A stretch of 64,000 bases of DNA from positions 1 through 64,000 of the forward strand of contig NZ_CADIKF010000027.1 in NCBI RefSeq assembly GCF_902859875.1. The letters run 5' to 3'. The DNA comes from Paraburkholderia solisilvae. Lineage in GTDB: Bacteria > Pseudomonadota > Gammaproteobacteria > Burkholderiales > Burkholderiaceae. The notes beneath the pieces are model-generated. The model was given only the letters and a program-made list of their open reading frames with translations. It searched no databases and was not told the origin of the DNA. Of this stretch, positions 19,590 through 28,575 are shown piece by piece; the first letter of the stretch is position 1, and each line of letters opens with the position of its first letter. The translations under genes were made by a program, and so were the position numbers.

Positions 19590-20924
19590 ATGAGTGATCT
19601 AGGCGCAATCGCATCAGAGCAACCGGCAACCAGCATCCAGGATGCGGCGGACATCATCCGCAAGGTCGCATGGAGGCTGATGCCGCTGATTATGGTCTGC
19701 TACCTGTTTGCGTTCTTCGACCGGATCAACATCAGTTTCGCGAAGTTCCAGCTGCAAAGCGATCTCGGCTTTTCGAATACTGCTTACGGCCTCGGCGCGA
19801 GCCTGTTCGTGGTCGGCTACGTGATCTTCGAAGTGCCGAGCAATATGCTGCTCTTCAAGGTCGGCGCGCGCCGCTGGATTGCCCGCATCATGATTTCGTG
19901 GGGGCTCGCCACCGCGGCGATGGTGTTCGTGCACACCGAGTGGCAGTTCTACGGCCTGCGTTTTGTGATCGGCGCGATGGAAGCGGGCTTCGCACCCGGC
20001 GTGCTGTATTACCTGACGCTGTGGTTTCCGGCGAGCTTCCGCGGCCGCATCACGTCGCTGCTGTTTCTCGCGTCCGCATTCTCGGGACTCGTCGGCGCGC
20101 CGATTTCGGGCCTCGTGCTCGGGCATATGGACGGCGTGTACGGCATTCGCGGCTGGCACTGGCTGTTCCTGCTCGGCGGGCTGCCTTGCATCGTGCTCGG
20201 CCTGCTCGTGCTGAAAGTGCTGAAGGATCGTGTCGCGGACGCCGGCTGGCTGACGCAGCAGGAAAAAGCGTACCTGTCGAGCCAGATCGAAGGTCAGACG
20301 CAGCAGAAGCATCACAGCCAGTCGTTCGGCGAGGCGATCCGCACGCCGGGTTTCCTGACGCTCGGGTTCGTGTACTTCCTGATCCAGGTCGCGTCGTACG
20401 GGCTCAACTTCTGGGCGCCGCAATTGATTCGCAGCGCGGGCACGCACAATCCGACGATCATCGGGCTGTTGACCGCGATTCCTTATATTTGCGGCGCGCT
20501 GTGCATGGTGGTGGTCGGACGTCTGTCCGATGCGACCGGCGAGCGCCGCAAGTTCGTCGCGGGCCTGCTGCTGATGGCGACGATCGGCTTCTTTGCCGCC
20601 GGCATCTTCGACAAGCAGACGGTGTTTCTCGTCATCGCGCTTGCGGTGATGGGCGCGGGTGTGGTCGCGTCGATTCCGGCGTTCTGGGCATTGCCGCCGA
20701 AGCTCGTGAGCGGCGCGGGTGCGGCCGGCGGTCTCGCGCTGATCAATACGTTGGGTCAAATCGGCGGCATCGTGAGCCCGGTCATGGTCGGACGGATTCG
20801 CGACGTGACCGGCAGCACCACGCCGGCGCTCTATGCGATCGGCTGCATGAGCCTGCTGTGCGCGGCGATCCTGATGTTCGGCCTGCCCGAAGCGCTGCGC
20901 AGGAAAGACCACACGACGAAGTGA
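19590..20924 (+). CDS. MFS anion:cation symporter-family carboxylate transporter
   Basis: 444 residues with about twelve transmembrane spans and the sequence FDRINISFAKFQLQSDLGFSN typical of the ACS (anion/cation symporter) family. GLRFVIGAMEAGFAPGVLYYL is the usual substrate-region motif. Transporters of this group carry tartrate, galactonate, glucarate or phthalate. Probably the importer for the substrate of the two upstream enzymes; it is 126 bases downstream of the lyase. Confidence 0.9.
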   Translation: MSDLGAIASEQPATSIQDAADIIRKVAWRLMPLIMVCYLFAFFDRINISFAKFQLQSDLGFSNTAYGLGASLFVVGYVIFEVPSNMLLFKVGARRWIARIMISWGLATAAMVFVHTEWQFYGLRFVIGAMEAGFAPGVLYYLTLWFPASFRGRITSLLFLASAFSGLVGAPISGLVLGHMDGVYGIRGWHWLFLLGGLPCIVLGLLVLKVLKDRVADAGWLTQQEKAYLSSQIEGQTQQKHHSQSFGEAIRTPGFLTLGFVYFLIQVASYGLNFWAPQLIRSAGTHNPTIIGLLTAIPYICGALCMVVVGRLSDATGERRKFVAGLLLMATIGFFAAGIFDKQTVFLVIALAVMGAGVVASIPAFWALPPKLVSGAGAAGGLALINTLGQIGGIVSPVMVGRIRDVTGSTTPALYAIGCMSLLCAAILMFGLPEALRRKDHTTK

Positions 20925-20991
20925 AGGTGGCGCGCGCGGTGGTGGGCCCACGCGCTGCCGCCCGCCGTCAGTCGATCAATCAAAGATCTCG

Positions 20992-22086
20992 CTACCCGGC
21001 GACGCCCAACGCAGCGCGATAAACGATCGGCGCCGCGCCGACGGCCTCGCGAAAGCGATGACTGAAGTGGCTCGCGTTTGCGTACCCGCATCGCGCGGCG
21101 ATGTCCGCAAGCGGCAGCGTCGTGGTGCGCAGCAGTTCGCGCGCGCGTTCGATGCGCTGTTGGGCGATCCATGCGTGCGGCGGCAGTCCGTACGACACTC
21201 TGAACATCCGCGACAGGTGATACTCGGATAGATTCGCGACATTCGCGAGTTCGCCTAGCGTGAGCGGCTGGGTGAGGTGCGTGTCGATGTAGTCGCGCAG
21301 CCGCCGGCGCGTCGCCACCGCGAGGCCGCCCTTGAGGGCCGCGCCGGCGCGGCTCACACCCTGTGAGCGCAGCAGCAGCGACAGCACCTCGTGCGCGGTT
21401 TCGTTCGCGCGCAAGCGTCCGTCGGCATCATCCCACTGGCCGTTCACGAGCGACTGGCACAGGCTCGCGATACGCGCATCTTCGAAGTACGTCCGGTCCG
21501 CGAGGGTCAGCTCGCGCGGCTCGCGATCCAGTTCGCGAATCGCGCGCTGCGTGAAATGCTCGGGCAGGAAATATAGATGCAGGAAATGCATGTGACCGCG
21601 CACCCACCAGCGCGATTCATGCTCGCCGGGCAGTGCGCAGAGCCGGCTCGGCGCGCCGTAGCGGCCCGGCATCTTCTGCCGCTCGGTCCGATGGCCGCCA
21701 TCGAGATAGCACGACAGGGTGTGATGGCCGGGCTGCTCATAAACGGTTTCCGCTTCCTTCGTCTCGCGGGTCCAGACCGCAACGGCCAGCTGATCGCCAA
21801 GCCATGCGAAACGGTCGAGTGTCGCGTCGGACACGGCCAGCGTATGGCAAATCGACTGGATGCCGAACGGCGGATCCGACGGTTCGGCGGCGGCAATGGC
21901 GGCGGCAGCAGTGGCGGGGAGCGCAGAAGATTCCACGGTGGGCAACGCAACGGTGGCGAGTAGCGGTTTCGGCACGTGTGATCGAACGGTGACAAGGCGC
22001 AGTATAAGGCTCGCGGCGCTCGCGCCCGTGCGGGCGCCGGCGAAATGCGCAATTCCAGACAAGTGGTCCGGCATGGCCTGCCGCAT
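20992..22086 (-). CDS. AraC-family transcriptional regulator
   Basis: 364 residues if it begins at ATG 22086; a GTG at 21975 (VPKPLLATVA) is an equally plausible start and would leave a normal promoter gap before the divergent transporter gene. The C-terminal 100 residues are an AraC double helix-turn-helix (LTLGELANVANLSEYHLSRMF and LPLADIAARCGYANASHFSHRF). The N-terminal part has a cupin-like character (HHTLSCYLDGG, WWVRGHMHFLHLYF). Probably regulates the EamA gene. Confidence 0.85.
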   Translation of the reverse strand: MRQAMPDHLSGIAHFAGARTGASAASLILRLVTVRSHVPKPLLATVALPTVESSALPATAAAAIAAAEPSDPPFGIQSICHTLAVSDATLDRFAWLGDQLAVAVWTRETKEAETVYEQPGHHTLSCYLDGGHRTERQKMPGRYGAPSRLCALPGEHESRWWVRGHMHFLHLYFLPEHFTQRAIRELDREPRELTLADRTYFEDARIASLCQSLVNGQWDDADGRLRANETAHEVLSLLLRSQGVSRAGAALKGGLAVATRRRLRDYIDTHLTQPLTLGELANVANLSEYHLSRMFRVSYGLPPHAWIAQQRIERARELLRTTTLPLADIAARCGYANASHFSHRFREAVGAAPIVYRAALGVAG

Positions 22087-22121
22087 AGTCGAGCACCGAC
22101 TTCCTGACGCAGGCGCTTTCG

Positions 22122-23021
22122 ATGAATCTGCTGCTTTATTCGCTCACCGTGCTGATCTGGGGCACCACATGGATCGCGATCAAATGGCAACTGGGCGATG
22201 TGCCGCCGCCGGTGTCGATCGCATACCGCTTCTGGCTCGCCGCGGCCGTGCTGTTCGCGCTGCTCGCGGTGATGCGCCGGCCGATGCGCCCGCCGCGCGA
22301 GGCGTGGCGATATCTCGCGGCACAGGGGCTCACGTTGTTCTGCTTCAACTTCCTGTGCTTCTACTATGCGGAGCGTACCGTCCCGAGCGGTCTGGTCGCG
22401 GTCGTGTTCTCGATCGCGCCATTGTTGAATTCAATCAACGGCCGGCTGTTTCTCGGGCGTCCGCTGCAACCCGCGGTGATTGCGGGCGCGCTGCTCGGCA
22501 TTGCCGGCATCGTGTGCCTGTCGCTGCAGCAGATTAGCGGGCATTTCGGCGATCACGCAGTCTGGCTGGGCTTCGCGATCGCGTTCGCGGGCACGCTCTG
22601 TTTTTCGGCCGGCAGTCTGCTGTCGAGCCGCATGCAGGCGCTGGGTTTGCATCCGCTTGTCACCAATAGCTGGGCGATGTTGATCGGCGCGGCGGTGCTG
22701 ACCGTCGGCAGCGCGCTCGCGGGCCTGTCGTTCGCGCCGCAAACCGATGCACGGTATCTCGGCGCGCTCGTCTATCTGGCGGTGCCGGGTTCGGTGGTCG
22801 GATTCACCGCATATCTGACGCTGGTCGGCAGAATCGGGCCGGAACGCGCCGCGTATTGCACGGTGCTGTTCCCGTTCGTTGCGCTCACGGTATCGACGGT
22901 GTTCGAGGGCTATCGCTGGTCGGCGTTGGCCGTGCTCGGGCTGGCGCTGGTCGCGCTCGGCAACCTGGTCGCATTCGGTGCGGTGCCGCGGCTGTTCATT
23001 CGGAAAAGCAGCATTCTGTAG
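22122..23021 (+). CDS. EamA/DMT-family transporter
   Basis: 299 residues; ten hydrophobic spans in two homologous halves (WGTTWIAIKWQL at the start of the first EamA repeat, WLGFAIAFAGTLCFSAGSLL at the second). Drug/metabolite-transporter superfamily, usually exporting amino acids or small metabolites. Divergent from the AraC-family regulator. Substrate cannot be told from sequence. Confidence 0.87.
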   Translation: MNLLLYSLTVLIWGTTWIAIKWQLGDVPPPVSIAYRFWLAAAVLFALLAVMRRPMRPPREAWRYLAAQGLTLFCFNFLCFYYAERTVPSGLVAVVFSIAPLLNSINGRLFLGRPLQPAVIAGALLGIAGIVCLSLQQISGHFGDHAVWLGFAIAFAGTLCFSAGSLLSSRMQALGLHPLVTNSWAMLIGAAVLTVGSALAGLSFAPQTDARYLGALVYLAVPGSVVGFTAYLTLVGRIGPERAAYCTVLFPFVALTVSTVFEGYRWSALAVLGLALVALGNLVAFGAVPRLFIRKSSIL

Positions 23022-23350
23022 CGCCGTCACTCACGTGCGACGGGCAACCGCGGGCAACGATGTGTTCGTCGCGGAAATCCGCATGCGGAAGATTCGCGTG
23101 TACGGCGCGAACATTGGACAGGAAGTCGGATACATGACGCCGGGCGACGCGATGAAGGGGCAACGCGGGGCTGGTGTGGCCCGGTGTGTGACTCGCTGTG
23201 AGGCCCGGTGTAAAGGCCGCTATGTGGCCTTTGGTCGCGCCGATCGATGACGTACCGTGTGGTCGCGCGCGTGGACGACTGCGCGCGATCGGTATATAAC
23301 GAAAACAGCCTCTTCGATCAACGATAGACCAACGGAAACGGCACACCACC
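23022..23350. other. intergenic region with weak hairpin
   Basis: 329 bases. AAAGGCC (23212-23218) pairs with GGCCTTT (23226-23232), a weak stem-loop after the transporter gene, with no clear T tract. The decamer GGCCCGGTGT occurs twice just before it. No gene seen. Confidence 0.4.
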
Positions 23351-23623
23351 ATGACCGGCGATGTTCCTGACAAACAACCGCAGAATCGGCCAGAAGGCGA
23401 TGGCGCGCCCGATATCGAACACCTCGATGCCGCAGTCACGCACGTGGGTGAAATGGTCTCGTCCGGCAACATTGCGGCGAGCGCGGCGCGCGGCATTCTG
23501 TACAGCCTGATCGAGACGCTCGGCACGCTGGTCGGCGACCCCGACCTGCCCGAGCATGCACGCTCGGGCTATGAAGGGTTGCTCGAGACGGCGCGCGAAT
23601 TGCGCGCCAAGGTCGAGCACTGA
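23351..23623 (+). CDS. hypothetical acidic protein
   Basis: 90 residues, ATG 23351. An N-terminal disordered acidic part (DKQPQNRPEGDGAPDIEHLDA) leads into a helical section with AASAARGILYSLIETLGTLVGDP. No signal peptide or membrane span. I do not recognise the family. Confidence 0.6.
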   Translation: MTGDVPDKQPQNRPEGDGAPDIEHLDAAVTHVGEMVSSGNIAASAARGILYSLIETLGTLVGDPDLPEHARSGYEGLLETARELRAKVEH

Positions 23624-23644
23624 TCAACGGTCGCGCGGCGCGGG

Positions 23645-25369
23645 CTATGCGCCCAACGCGACCGCTTCACCCGTTTGCGTCGCCAGCATCTGATGGATCT
23701 GCGCGACCACCGCCGCACCTTCGCCGACTGCCGCCGCCACGCGCTTTGTCGATCCTGCGCGCGCATCGCCAATCGCGTAGACGCCTTCGACGGAAGTCAC
23801 CAGATCGCAGGCCGAGTCGGCGCCGGTCAGCACGAAGCCCTTCGCATCGAGTTGCACGCCGCACGTGCGCAGCCACGCGGTGTTCGGATCGGCGCCGGTG
23901 AACAGGAACAGATGCCGCGCGTCGAAACGGTCCTTGCCGGTGGGCAGCGGCGACTTCAGACCGATCGTCGACAGGCCGCTTTCGTCCGCGTCGAGCCAGC
24001 CGATTTCCGTATGCGGATGAACCGTCACGTTCGGCAATGAACGGATCCGGTCGATCAGGTAGCGCGACATCGTCGCTTCGAAACCGCTGCGGCGAATCAG
24101 CACATGAAGATGCGCGCAGTGCGACGCCAGATAGACGATGCCTTGCCCCGCCGAATTGCCGCCGCCGACCAGCACGGCTTCCTGTTGCTTGCACAACTTC
24201 GCTTCGACTGGCGACGCCCAGTAGTAGATGCCGCGGCCGTCGAACCGGTCGAGACCTTCGATCGACGGACGCCGGTAGACCGCGCCGCTTGCGATCACCA
24301 CCGAGTGCGCGCGCACATTGCCGTGCCGGATGCCGGCATTGCACGTGAGTTCGAGGCGGTGCGGCCGTTCTTCGCAATGCAGCGCCTTGACCTTGAGCGG
24401 AATGGCGACGTGCGCGCCGAACTTCTGCGCCTGCACGAATGCTCGTCCGGCGAGCGCCTGTCCGGAGATGCCGGTCGGAAAGCCGAGATAGTTTTCGATG
24501 CGCGAGCTCGCGCCTGCCTGGCCGCCCGGCGCGCGGCCGTCGAGCACGATCACCGACAGGCCTTCCGACGCCGCATAAACCGCGGTTGCGAGCCCGGCGG
24601 GGCCGGCGCCGACAACCGCGACATCGTACACGTGCTTTTCGTCGAGATCCGGGAGCATGCCGAGGCATGACGCGAGTTCCGGGTCGCTCGGGCGGCGCAG
24701 CACGCTGCCGTCCGGGCAGATGACGAGCGGCAGGTCTTCCGGCTGCGCGCCGAAGTGCTCGATCAGGCGCAGCGCGTCTTCGTCGCGCTCGTTGATCACC
24801 GAATGCGGATGGCCGTTGCGCGACAGGAAGCTTTGCAGCGCGACGAGCCGCGCGTCATAACTCTTGCCGAGCAGGATCGGGCCGCCTGCGCCTTTTTCGA
24901 TCAGCGCGACGCGCCGCAGAATCAGCGCGCGCATGATGCGCTCACCGAGCTCGGCTTCCGCGACGATCAGCGCGCGCAGGCGTTCCGGCGGAATCAGCAC
25001 CGCGCTGACCGGTTCCATCGCGACGCCGTCGACAAGCGCGAGCTTGCCCGACAGCTGCCCGACTTCGGCGAGGAATTCGCCCGCGCCCTCGTGCTGGACG
25101 ACGAGCGTCTCGCGGCCGAGTCCGTCGTGCTGCGTAATGCGAACCGTGCCCGACAGCATCAGGATCATGCCGGGGCCGGTGCGGCCCGTCTGAAACAGAA
25201 ACTCGCCCGCATGCCAGTGATGCAGTTCGCCGAAGCGCTTCACGCGTTCGATCTCGGCTGACGTGAGCCGCGGGAACATCTGATGACGCCGCGTCGACAG
25301 CGTCGAGAACGGCGCGTCCGCGACGACTTCGCCGCCTTGTACTTCATCAACGCGGGTTGCTGCAAGCAT
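23645..25369 (-). CDS. cNMP-binding/thioredoxin-like/thioredoxin-reductase-like flavoprotein
   Basis: 574 residues from ATG 25369, preceded by AAGGAG. Residues about 30-150 form a cNMP-binding (Crp-like) fold. A degenerate thioredoxin-fold segment (about 165-245) lacks an active CxxC. The rest is an FAD/NAD(P) pyridine-nucleotide-disulfide reductase fold (GAGPAGLATAVYA, VLVGGGNSAGQ, IGDARAG). Where thioredoxin reductase has its redox CxxC this protein reads WASPVEAKLC, so only one Cys remains; such a family variant cannot do dithiol exchange in the usual way. It might use cyclic nucleotides or membrane stress as inputs. Downstream of DedA-rhodanese on the same strand. Confidence 0.85.
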   Translation of the reverse strand: MLAATRVDEVQGGEVVADAPFSTLSTRRHQMFPRLTSAEIERVKRFGELHHWHAGEFLFQTGRTGPGMILMLSGTVRITQHDGLGRETLVVQHEGAGEFLAEVGQLSGKLALVDGVAMEPVSAVLIPPERLRALIVAEAELGERIMRALILRRVALIEKGAGGPILLGKSYDARLVALQSFLSRNGHPHSVINERDEDALRLIEHFGAQPEDLPLVICPDGSVLRRPSDPELASCLGMLPDLDEKHVYDVAVVGAGPAGLATAVYAASEGLSVIVLDGRAPGGQAGASSRIENYLGFPTGISGQALAGRAFVQAQKFGAHVAIPLKVKALHCEERPHRLELTCNAGIRHGNVRAHSVVIASGAVYRRPSIEGLDRFDGRGIYYWASPVEAKLCKQQEAVLVGGGNSAGQGIVYLASHCAHLHVLIRRSGFEATMSRYLIDRIRSLPNVTVHPHTEIGWLDADESGLSTIGLKSPLPTGKDRFDARHLFLFTGADPNTAWLRTCGVQLDAKGFVLTGADSACDLVTSVEGVYAIGDARAGSTKRVAAAVGEGAAVVAQIHQMLATQTGEAVALGA

Positions 25370-25463
25370 CGGACTGCTCCTTACTTCGGTTGCATCAGGA
25401 TGTGAGGTGGCCGCGCGCATGCGCGACCGTTCGCCGACCGGACCGCGCGGACGCCGCGCGATA

Positions 25464-26456
25464 CTACACGGCCTTCGGCGAGATGCCGACGTCGTCGACA
25501 TGCGGCGCGGGCTCGTCGCCCAGCGATTCGAGCTGACGGCCCGAGTCGCGCCATGCATCGAGGCCGCCGAGCAGCGGCAACACGTCGGTGAAGCCGGCGT
25601 CGGTCAGCTGTTTCGCCATCCATGCGGCGGACACTTCGTTCGGGCATGAACAGTAGATCACGAGCTTCTGGTCGCGCGGATAGTTTGCGACGATTTCATC
25701 GAGCTGGCGTTCATCAGCGAACTTCGAGCCGGGAATCACGAAAGGATCGAGCTTGCGCTTTTCTTCCGACCGGATATCGAACAGCACAGGTGTTTCTTTT
25801 TTCAGCATCAGATCGTACAACTCGTCGACACTCATGCGCGACGACGCGAGCTTTTTGAGCAACTGGCGCCGGCGCGTCCAGCGGTACGCGGCGTACAGCA
25901 GCAAAAGCCCGAGCACGATCAGCGCCGTCAGTTTGCCGAGGCGGCCCGCTTCGGCAAACAGCATGTCGAGTTGTCGCGCGAACAGCGCGCCGAGCGTGAG
26001 GCCGAGACCGGACCACAGCGCCGCGCCGATGCTGTCGTAGGTGAGGAACGTGCGGTACGGCGTACCCATCGCGCCCGCCATCGGGATCGAGACGATCGAC
26101 AGGCCCGGCACGAACTTCGCGACCGCGAGCACGCGCACGCCCCAGCGGCCGAAAAACCGCTCGGTCTTCTTCACGCAGGTGTCACGCGACAGCGACAGCT
26201 TGCACAGCGTCTTCAGCGTGTTGCCGCCATAGATACGGCCGGCGACGTACCACGCGCTATCGCCGATCAGCGTCGCGAAGATTGCGAGCACCAGTACAGA
26301 AAACAGTTGCGTTCCCACAGTTGCGGGGTTCATGGCGGCCATCGCGCCGAACAGCACGAGGGATGGCATCGCGGGCACGGGCAGCCCGATCGATGCGGCG
26401 AGTACGTTGACGAAAACAAGCGCTGGCCCGTATTGCTCGACGAGGTCGTGTAGCAT
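25464..26456 (-). CDS. DedA-family membrane protein fused to a rhodanese domain
   Basis: 330 residues. The first 200 are DedA (SNARE-associated/VTT) type with GLPVPAMPSL, FVPGLSIVSIPMAGAMG and several membrane spans. Residues about 210-320 are a single rhodanese domain with an active-site loop YCSCPNEVSAAW (one or both Cys as acceptor). DedA proteins act in lipid flipping or membrane homeostasis; the cytoplasmic rhodanese suggests sulfur or redox input. 94 bases upstream of the TrxR-like gene and likely co-transcribed with it. Confidence 0.88.
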   Translation of the reverse strand: MLHDLVEQYGPALVFVNVLAASIGLPVPAMPSLVLFGAMAAMNPATVGTQLFSVLVLAIFATLIGDSAWYVAGRIYGGNTLKTLCKLSLSRDTCVKKTERFFGRWGVRVLAVAKFVPGLSIVSIPMAGAMGTPYRTFLTYDSIGAALWSGLGLTLGALFARQLDMLFAEAGRLGKLTALIVLGLLLLYAAYRWTRRRQLLKKLASSRMSVDELYDLMLKKETPVLFDIRSEEKRKLDPFVIPGSKFADERQLDEIVANYPRDQKLVIYCSCPNEVSAAWMAKQLTDAGFTDVLPLLGGLDAWRDSGRQLESLGDEPAPHVDDVGISPKAV

Positions 26457-26854
26457 CGGTTTACTTTTCGCGGCCGTCCTGGGCCGCTATCGCGTCAGGT
26501 AATTAGGGATTATGGACGCATTTCCGCCACGCGCAAGCAAGGCTGCAGAGCGCCCGTCAATATTGGATGACCTGCTTTGCCCGCGCCGCAAAAATTGATT
26601 CAGGCGTGTGGCCGGCACGGCGTCCTGCCGCTGTGCCAACGCGCTCCATAGTATGTCCGGGTGTGCGGCGAAAAACGACGGGAAACCACGGAAAAACTCG
26701 AGTAAGCAACGTTTCGCTTGCCGTACGGCGCGTAGGCCATACGGCAAGCGGAATCGGGGTGACGCCAGTTGAAACGGAACGGCTGAAGCGCGACGGAGCG
26801 GGCGCGAGAGGGATGGTTGAGGATGCGGCTCGCGAATGCGATGCCGCCGGCCGT
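26457..26854. other. intergenic region with hairpin
   Basis: 398 bases, no convincing gene on either strand. CGCTTGCCGTA (26715-26725) pairs with TACGGCAAGCG (26740-26750), an 11-bp stem without a T tract; it may be a transcript end for the gene at 26855-27115. Confidence 0.4.
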
Positions 26855-27115
26855 TCAGGTTCCCTGTCGGTGATGGTTGTGTTGTTCGCCCGGCAACTCG
26901 GCGCCGTGCGCGCGAATGGCCGCGATCAGTTCAGCCGGCGTGATTTCGTAACGCACTTCGCGGTGAATACCCGGTTTGCGTTCGTCGACTTCGACGAGAA
27001 GAATGCCTTTACCGTCTTCTGTCGCTTCGAGCCGAAGTGTGCGCATTTCGCGCCCGGTCGCGTCGTCGTACTCGGTGAGCAGGGCCATTGCCCCGGAAGA
27101 CCCGGTGGTGCGCAT
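26855..27115 (-). CDS. hypothetical protein
   Basis: 86 residues from ATG 27115 (MRTTGSSG); the GAGGAT ribosome-site-like sequence lies nine bases upstream, so this is preferred over ATG 27130. Acidic/basic mixed beta-rich text ending in a His-rich tail (GEQHNHHRQ). Unknown function and no recognised family. Confidence 0.55.
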   Translation of the reverse strand: MRTTGSSGAMALLTEYDDATGREMRTLRLEATEDGKGILLVEVDERKPGIHREVRYEITPAELIAAIRAHGAELPGEQHNHHRQGT

Positions 27116-27329
27116 CGAAAATATCCTCATCCGTTATAGAACAAGCATTGTACGGGGAGCTTCGCCGTTCTGTCGCGCGACCCGGCAGACTATGCGCGGC
27201 GCAAGCAACTCGAATGCTGAAGCCAGTTTAACGCGACTTGCCGCGCCGCCCGTTGCATTTTTTGTGCCCCGATGCGGTGCGCGTCACACTGTTGCGTCAG
27301 GGCGGCCCCGCGCGTTTTATCGGCGCCGT

Positions 27330-27881
27330 TCAATCGGGCGCCGCCAGATCGCGCGCGCGCGCGGGCGCATCGGCAAGCAGGAAAAACTCGTCCAGCTGCG
27401 GCGGCGCCACGTCGGTGCCGGCCAGCATCGCGTGCGCCTGGCCGCGATGGTGAATCTGATGAACGAACAGATGCGGCAGCACTGTGCCGACCGTCTCGCG
27501 TTGCACGCCGACCTCCGGCCCGCGATCGATCAGCACGTCGCGCTGCAGCGCCGCGTCGTCGAGCGCGTCGCACCAGCCGGTGAGCGCGCGGTCGAGCGCG
27601 CGCTGCGCCGGCCACAGGTCCGCGCAGCGCGGGTACGGTACGTCGCTGGCGAAGATCGCGAGGCCTTCGCCGCCGTTGACGAGCGCGTCGTAGTAGTAAC
27701 GGTCGACCAGCAGGATGTGGTTCAGCGTCAACTGCAGCGACGGAAAGAAGCTGACGCGGCGCCCGGCGAAGGCCTCATCGGACAACATGAGGCAGGCGCG
27801 ATAAAGGCGCGCATTGGACCACGCGTTGTTGCGAGCCATCGCGGCCAAGTGCGCCGGAAGCGCGGCGACGGGGGCATGCAT
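27330..27881 (-). CDS. DinB-family four-helix metal-binding protein
   Basis: 183 residues. The DinB fold is suggested by three spaced metal-ligand histidines: one in LTLNHILLVDRYY and two in the HQIHHRGQAH motif near the C-terminus. Related proteins include mycothiol-dependent enzymes and stress proteins of uncertain function. Stands alone. Confidence 0.8.
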   Translation of the reverse strand: MHAPVAALPAHLAAMARNNAWSNARLYRACLMLSDEAFAGRRVSFFPSLQLTLNHILLVDRYYYDALVNGGEGLAIFASDVPYPRCADLWPAQRALDRALTGWCDALDDAALQRDVLIDRGPEVGVQRETVGTVLPHLFVHQIHHRGQAHAMLAGTDVAPPQLDEFFLLADAPARARDLAAPD

Positions 27882-28284
27882 CGCGATCCTCCTGCTGCCG
27901 GTTATTGAAAGACACGAAACGCACTCGCAGCAACCGCTGCGCGTCAGTGCGGTTCCGACAACGGCGCTCGCGCCGGTCGAACGAGCCTAACACTGTTCGA
28001 TGACTATTCCTGGTCGGACGCAGCGTCTAATGCATGACGATGCAGGGCGGCTCGCGACTTGTCTGTGCGGCCTGTACGTTGTTAGGAAATTTTTGCGGCA
28101 CGGTAGTGGTGACCAGGTATTTATTGCTTTATGGCTTTGCTTGCGCTGCGATGGCGTGGCGGGATCCATCGTGCCGTGCGCACATCCATTCGAACGGCAT
28201 GCATCGACAGCGACGCGACCACAGGCCATCGTAGCGACTCGTCATCGCACGACAGCGGCGGCAATCCCGATGTCCGGCGCGGCG

Positions 28285-28390
28285 GCCGATAAAAAATAGC
28301 CCGTCCACAAGGGACGGGCCGCGAAAACGCCGTTGTTACTCGGGTCAGCCGGCCCGCACACACTTCGGGACGCTGACCATTTCATGCTGA
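28285..28390 (-). ncRNA. possible small RNA
   Basis: Two consecutive stem-loops on the minus strand. The first has GGTCAGC/GCTGACC arms (28372-28378 with 28343-28349) and an inner CCCG/CGGG pair. The second is the terminator described separately. No protein gene lies upstream on this strand within reach, so the terminator belongs to an unknown transcript. No promoter could be assigned, and the 5' end is a guess. Confidence 0.35.
28291..28319 (-). terminator. orphan intrinsic terminator
   Basis: On the minus strand, GCCCGTCC (from 28319) with loop CTTGT and GGACGGGC is followed by TATTTTTT. It is oriented away from the hybrid kinase gene and is not followed by any minus-strand gene until 27881. 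Confidence 0.75.
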
Positions 28391-28575
28391 CGGGTCAATC
28401 GATGTTTGTCGAGGTGGGGCTTACGCCGATCCATCAGACATAACATCGCGAGGCGGGTAGAAACGGCCTACACTGAATTCACCCTGTTGCCCGCGGACGG
28501 TCGCGCTCACGCAGTGGTTTGCGAGCGAAGCGAGACGCGCACGTTGCCGCGGCGTACCTCATCGGCGCTAACGCG

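Larger units (their letters stand above)
27882..28575. other. intergenic region holding a possible small-RNA gene
   Basis: 694 bases before the hybrid kinase gene. It contains a strong minus-strand intrinsic terminator at 28291-28319 and a second stem-loop at 28343-28378. Nothing coding is convincing; an 11-residue frame (28345-28380, minus) lies inside that stem-loop. Confidence 0.5.

Noticed and set aside
28299..28319. The same hairpin as a plus-strand terminator
   Set aside because: No T tract on the plus strand; the A tract is on its 5' side.
28249..28385. Open frame MKWSASRSVCGPADPS on the minus strand
   Set aside because: It reads straight through a strong terminator and has no ribosome binding site.
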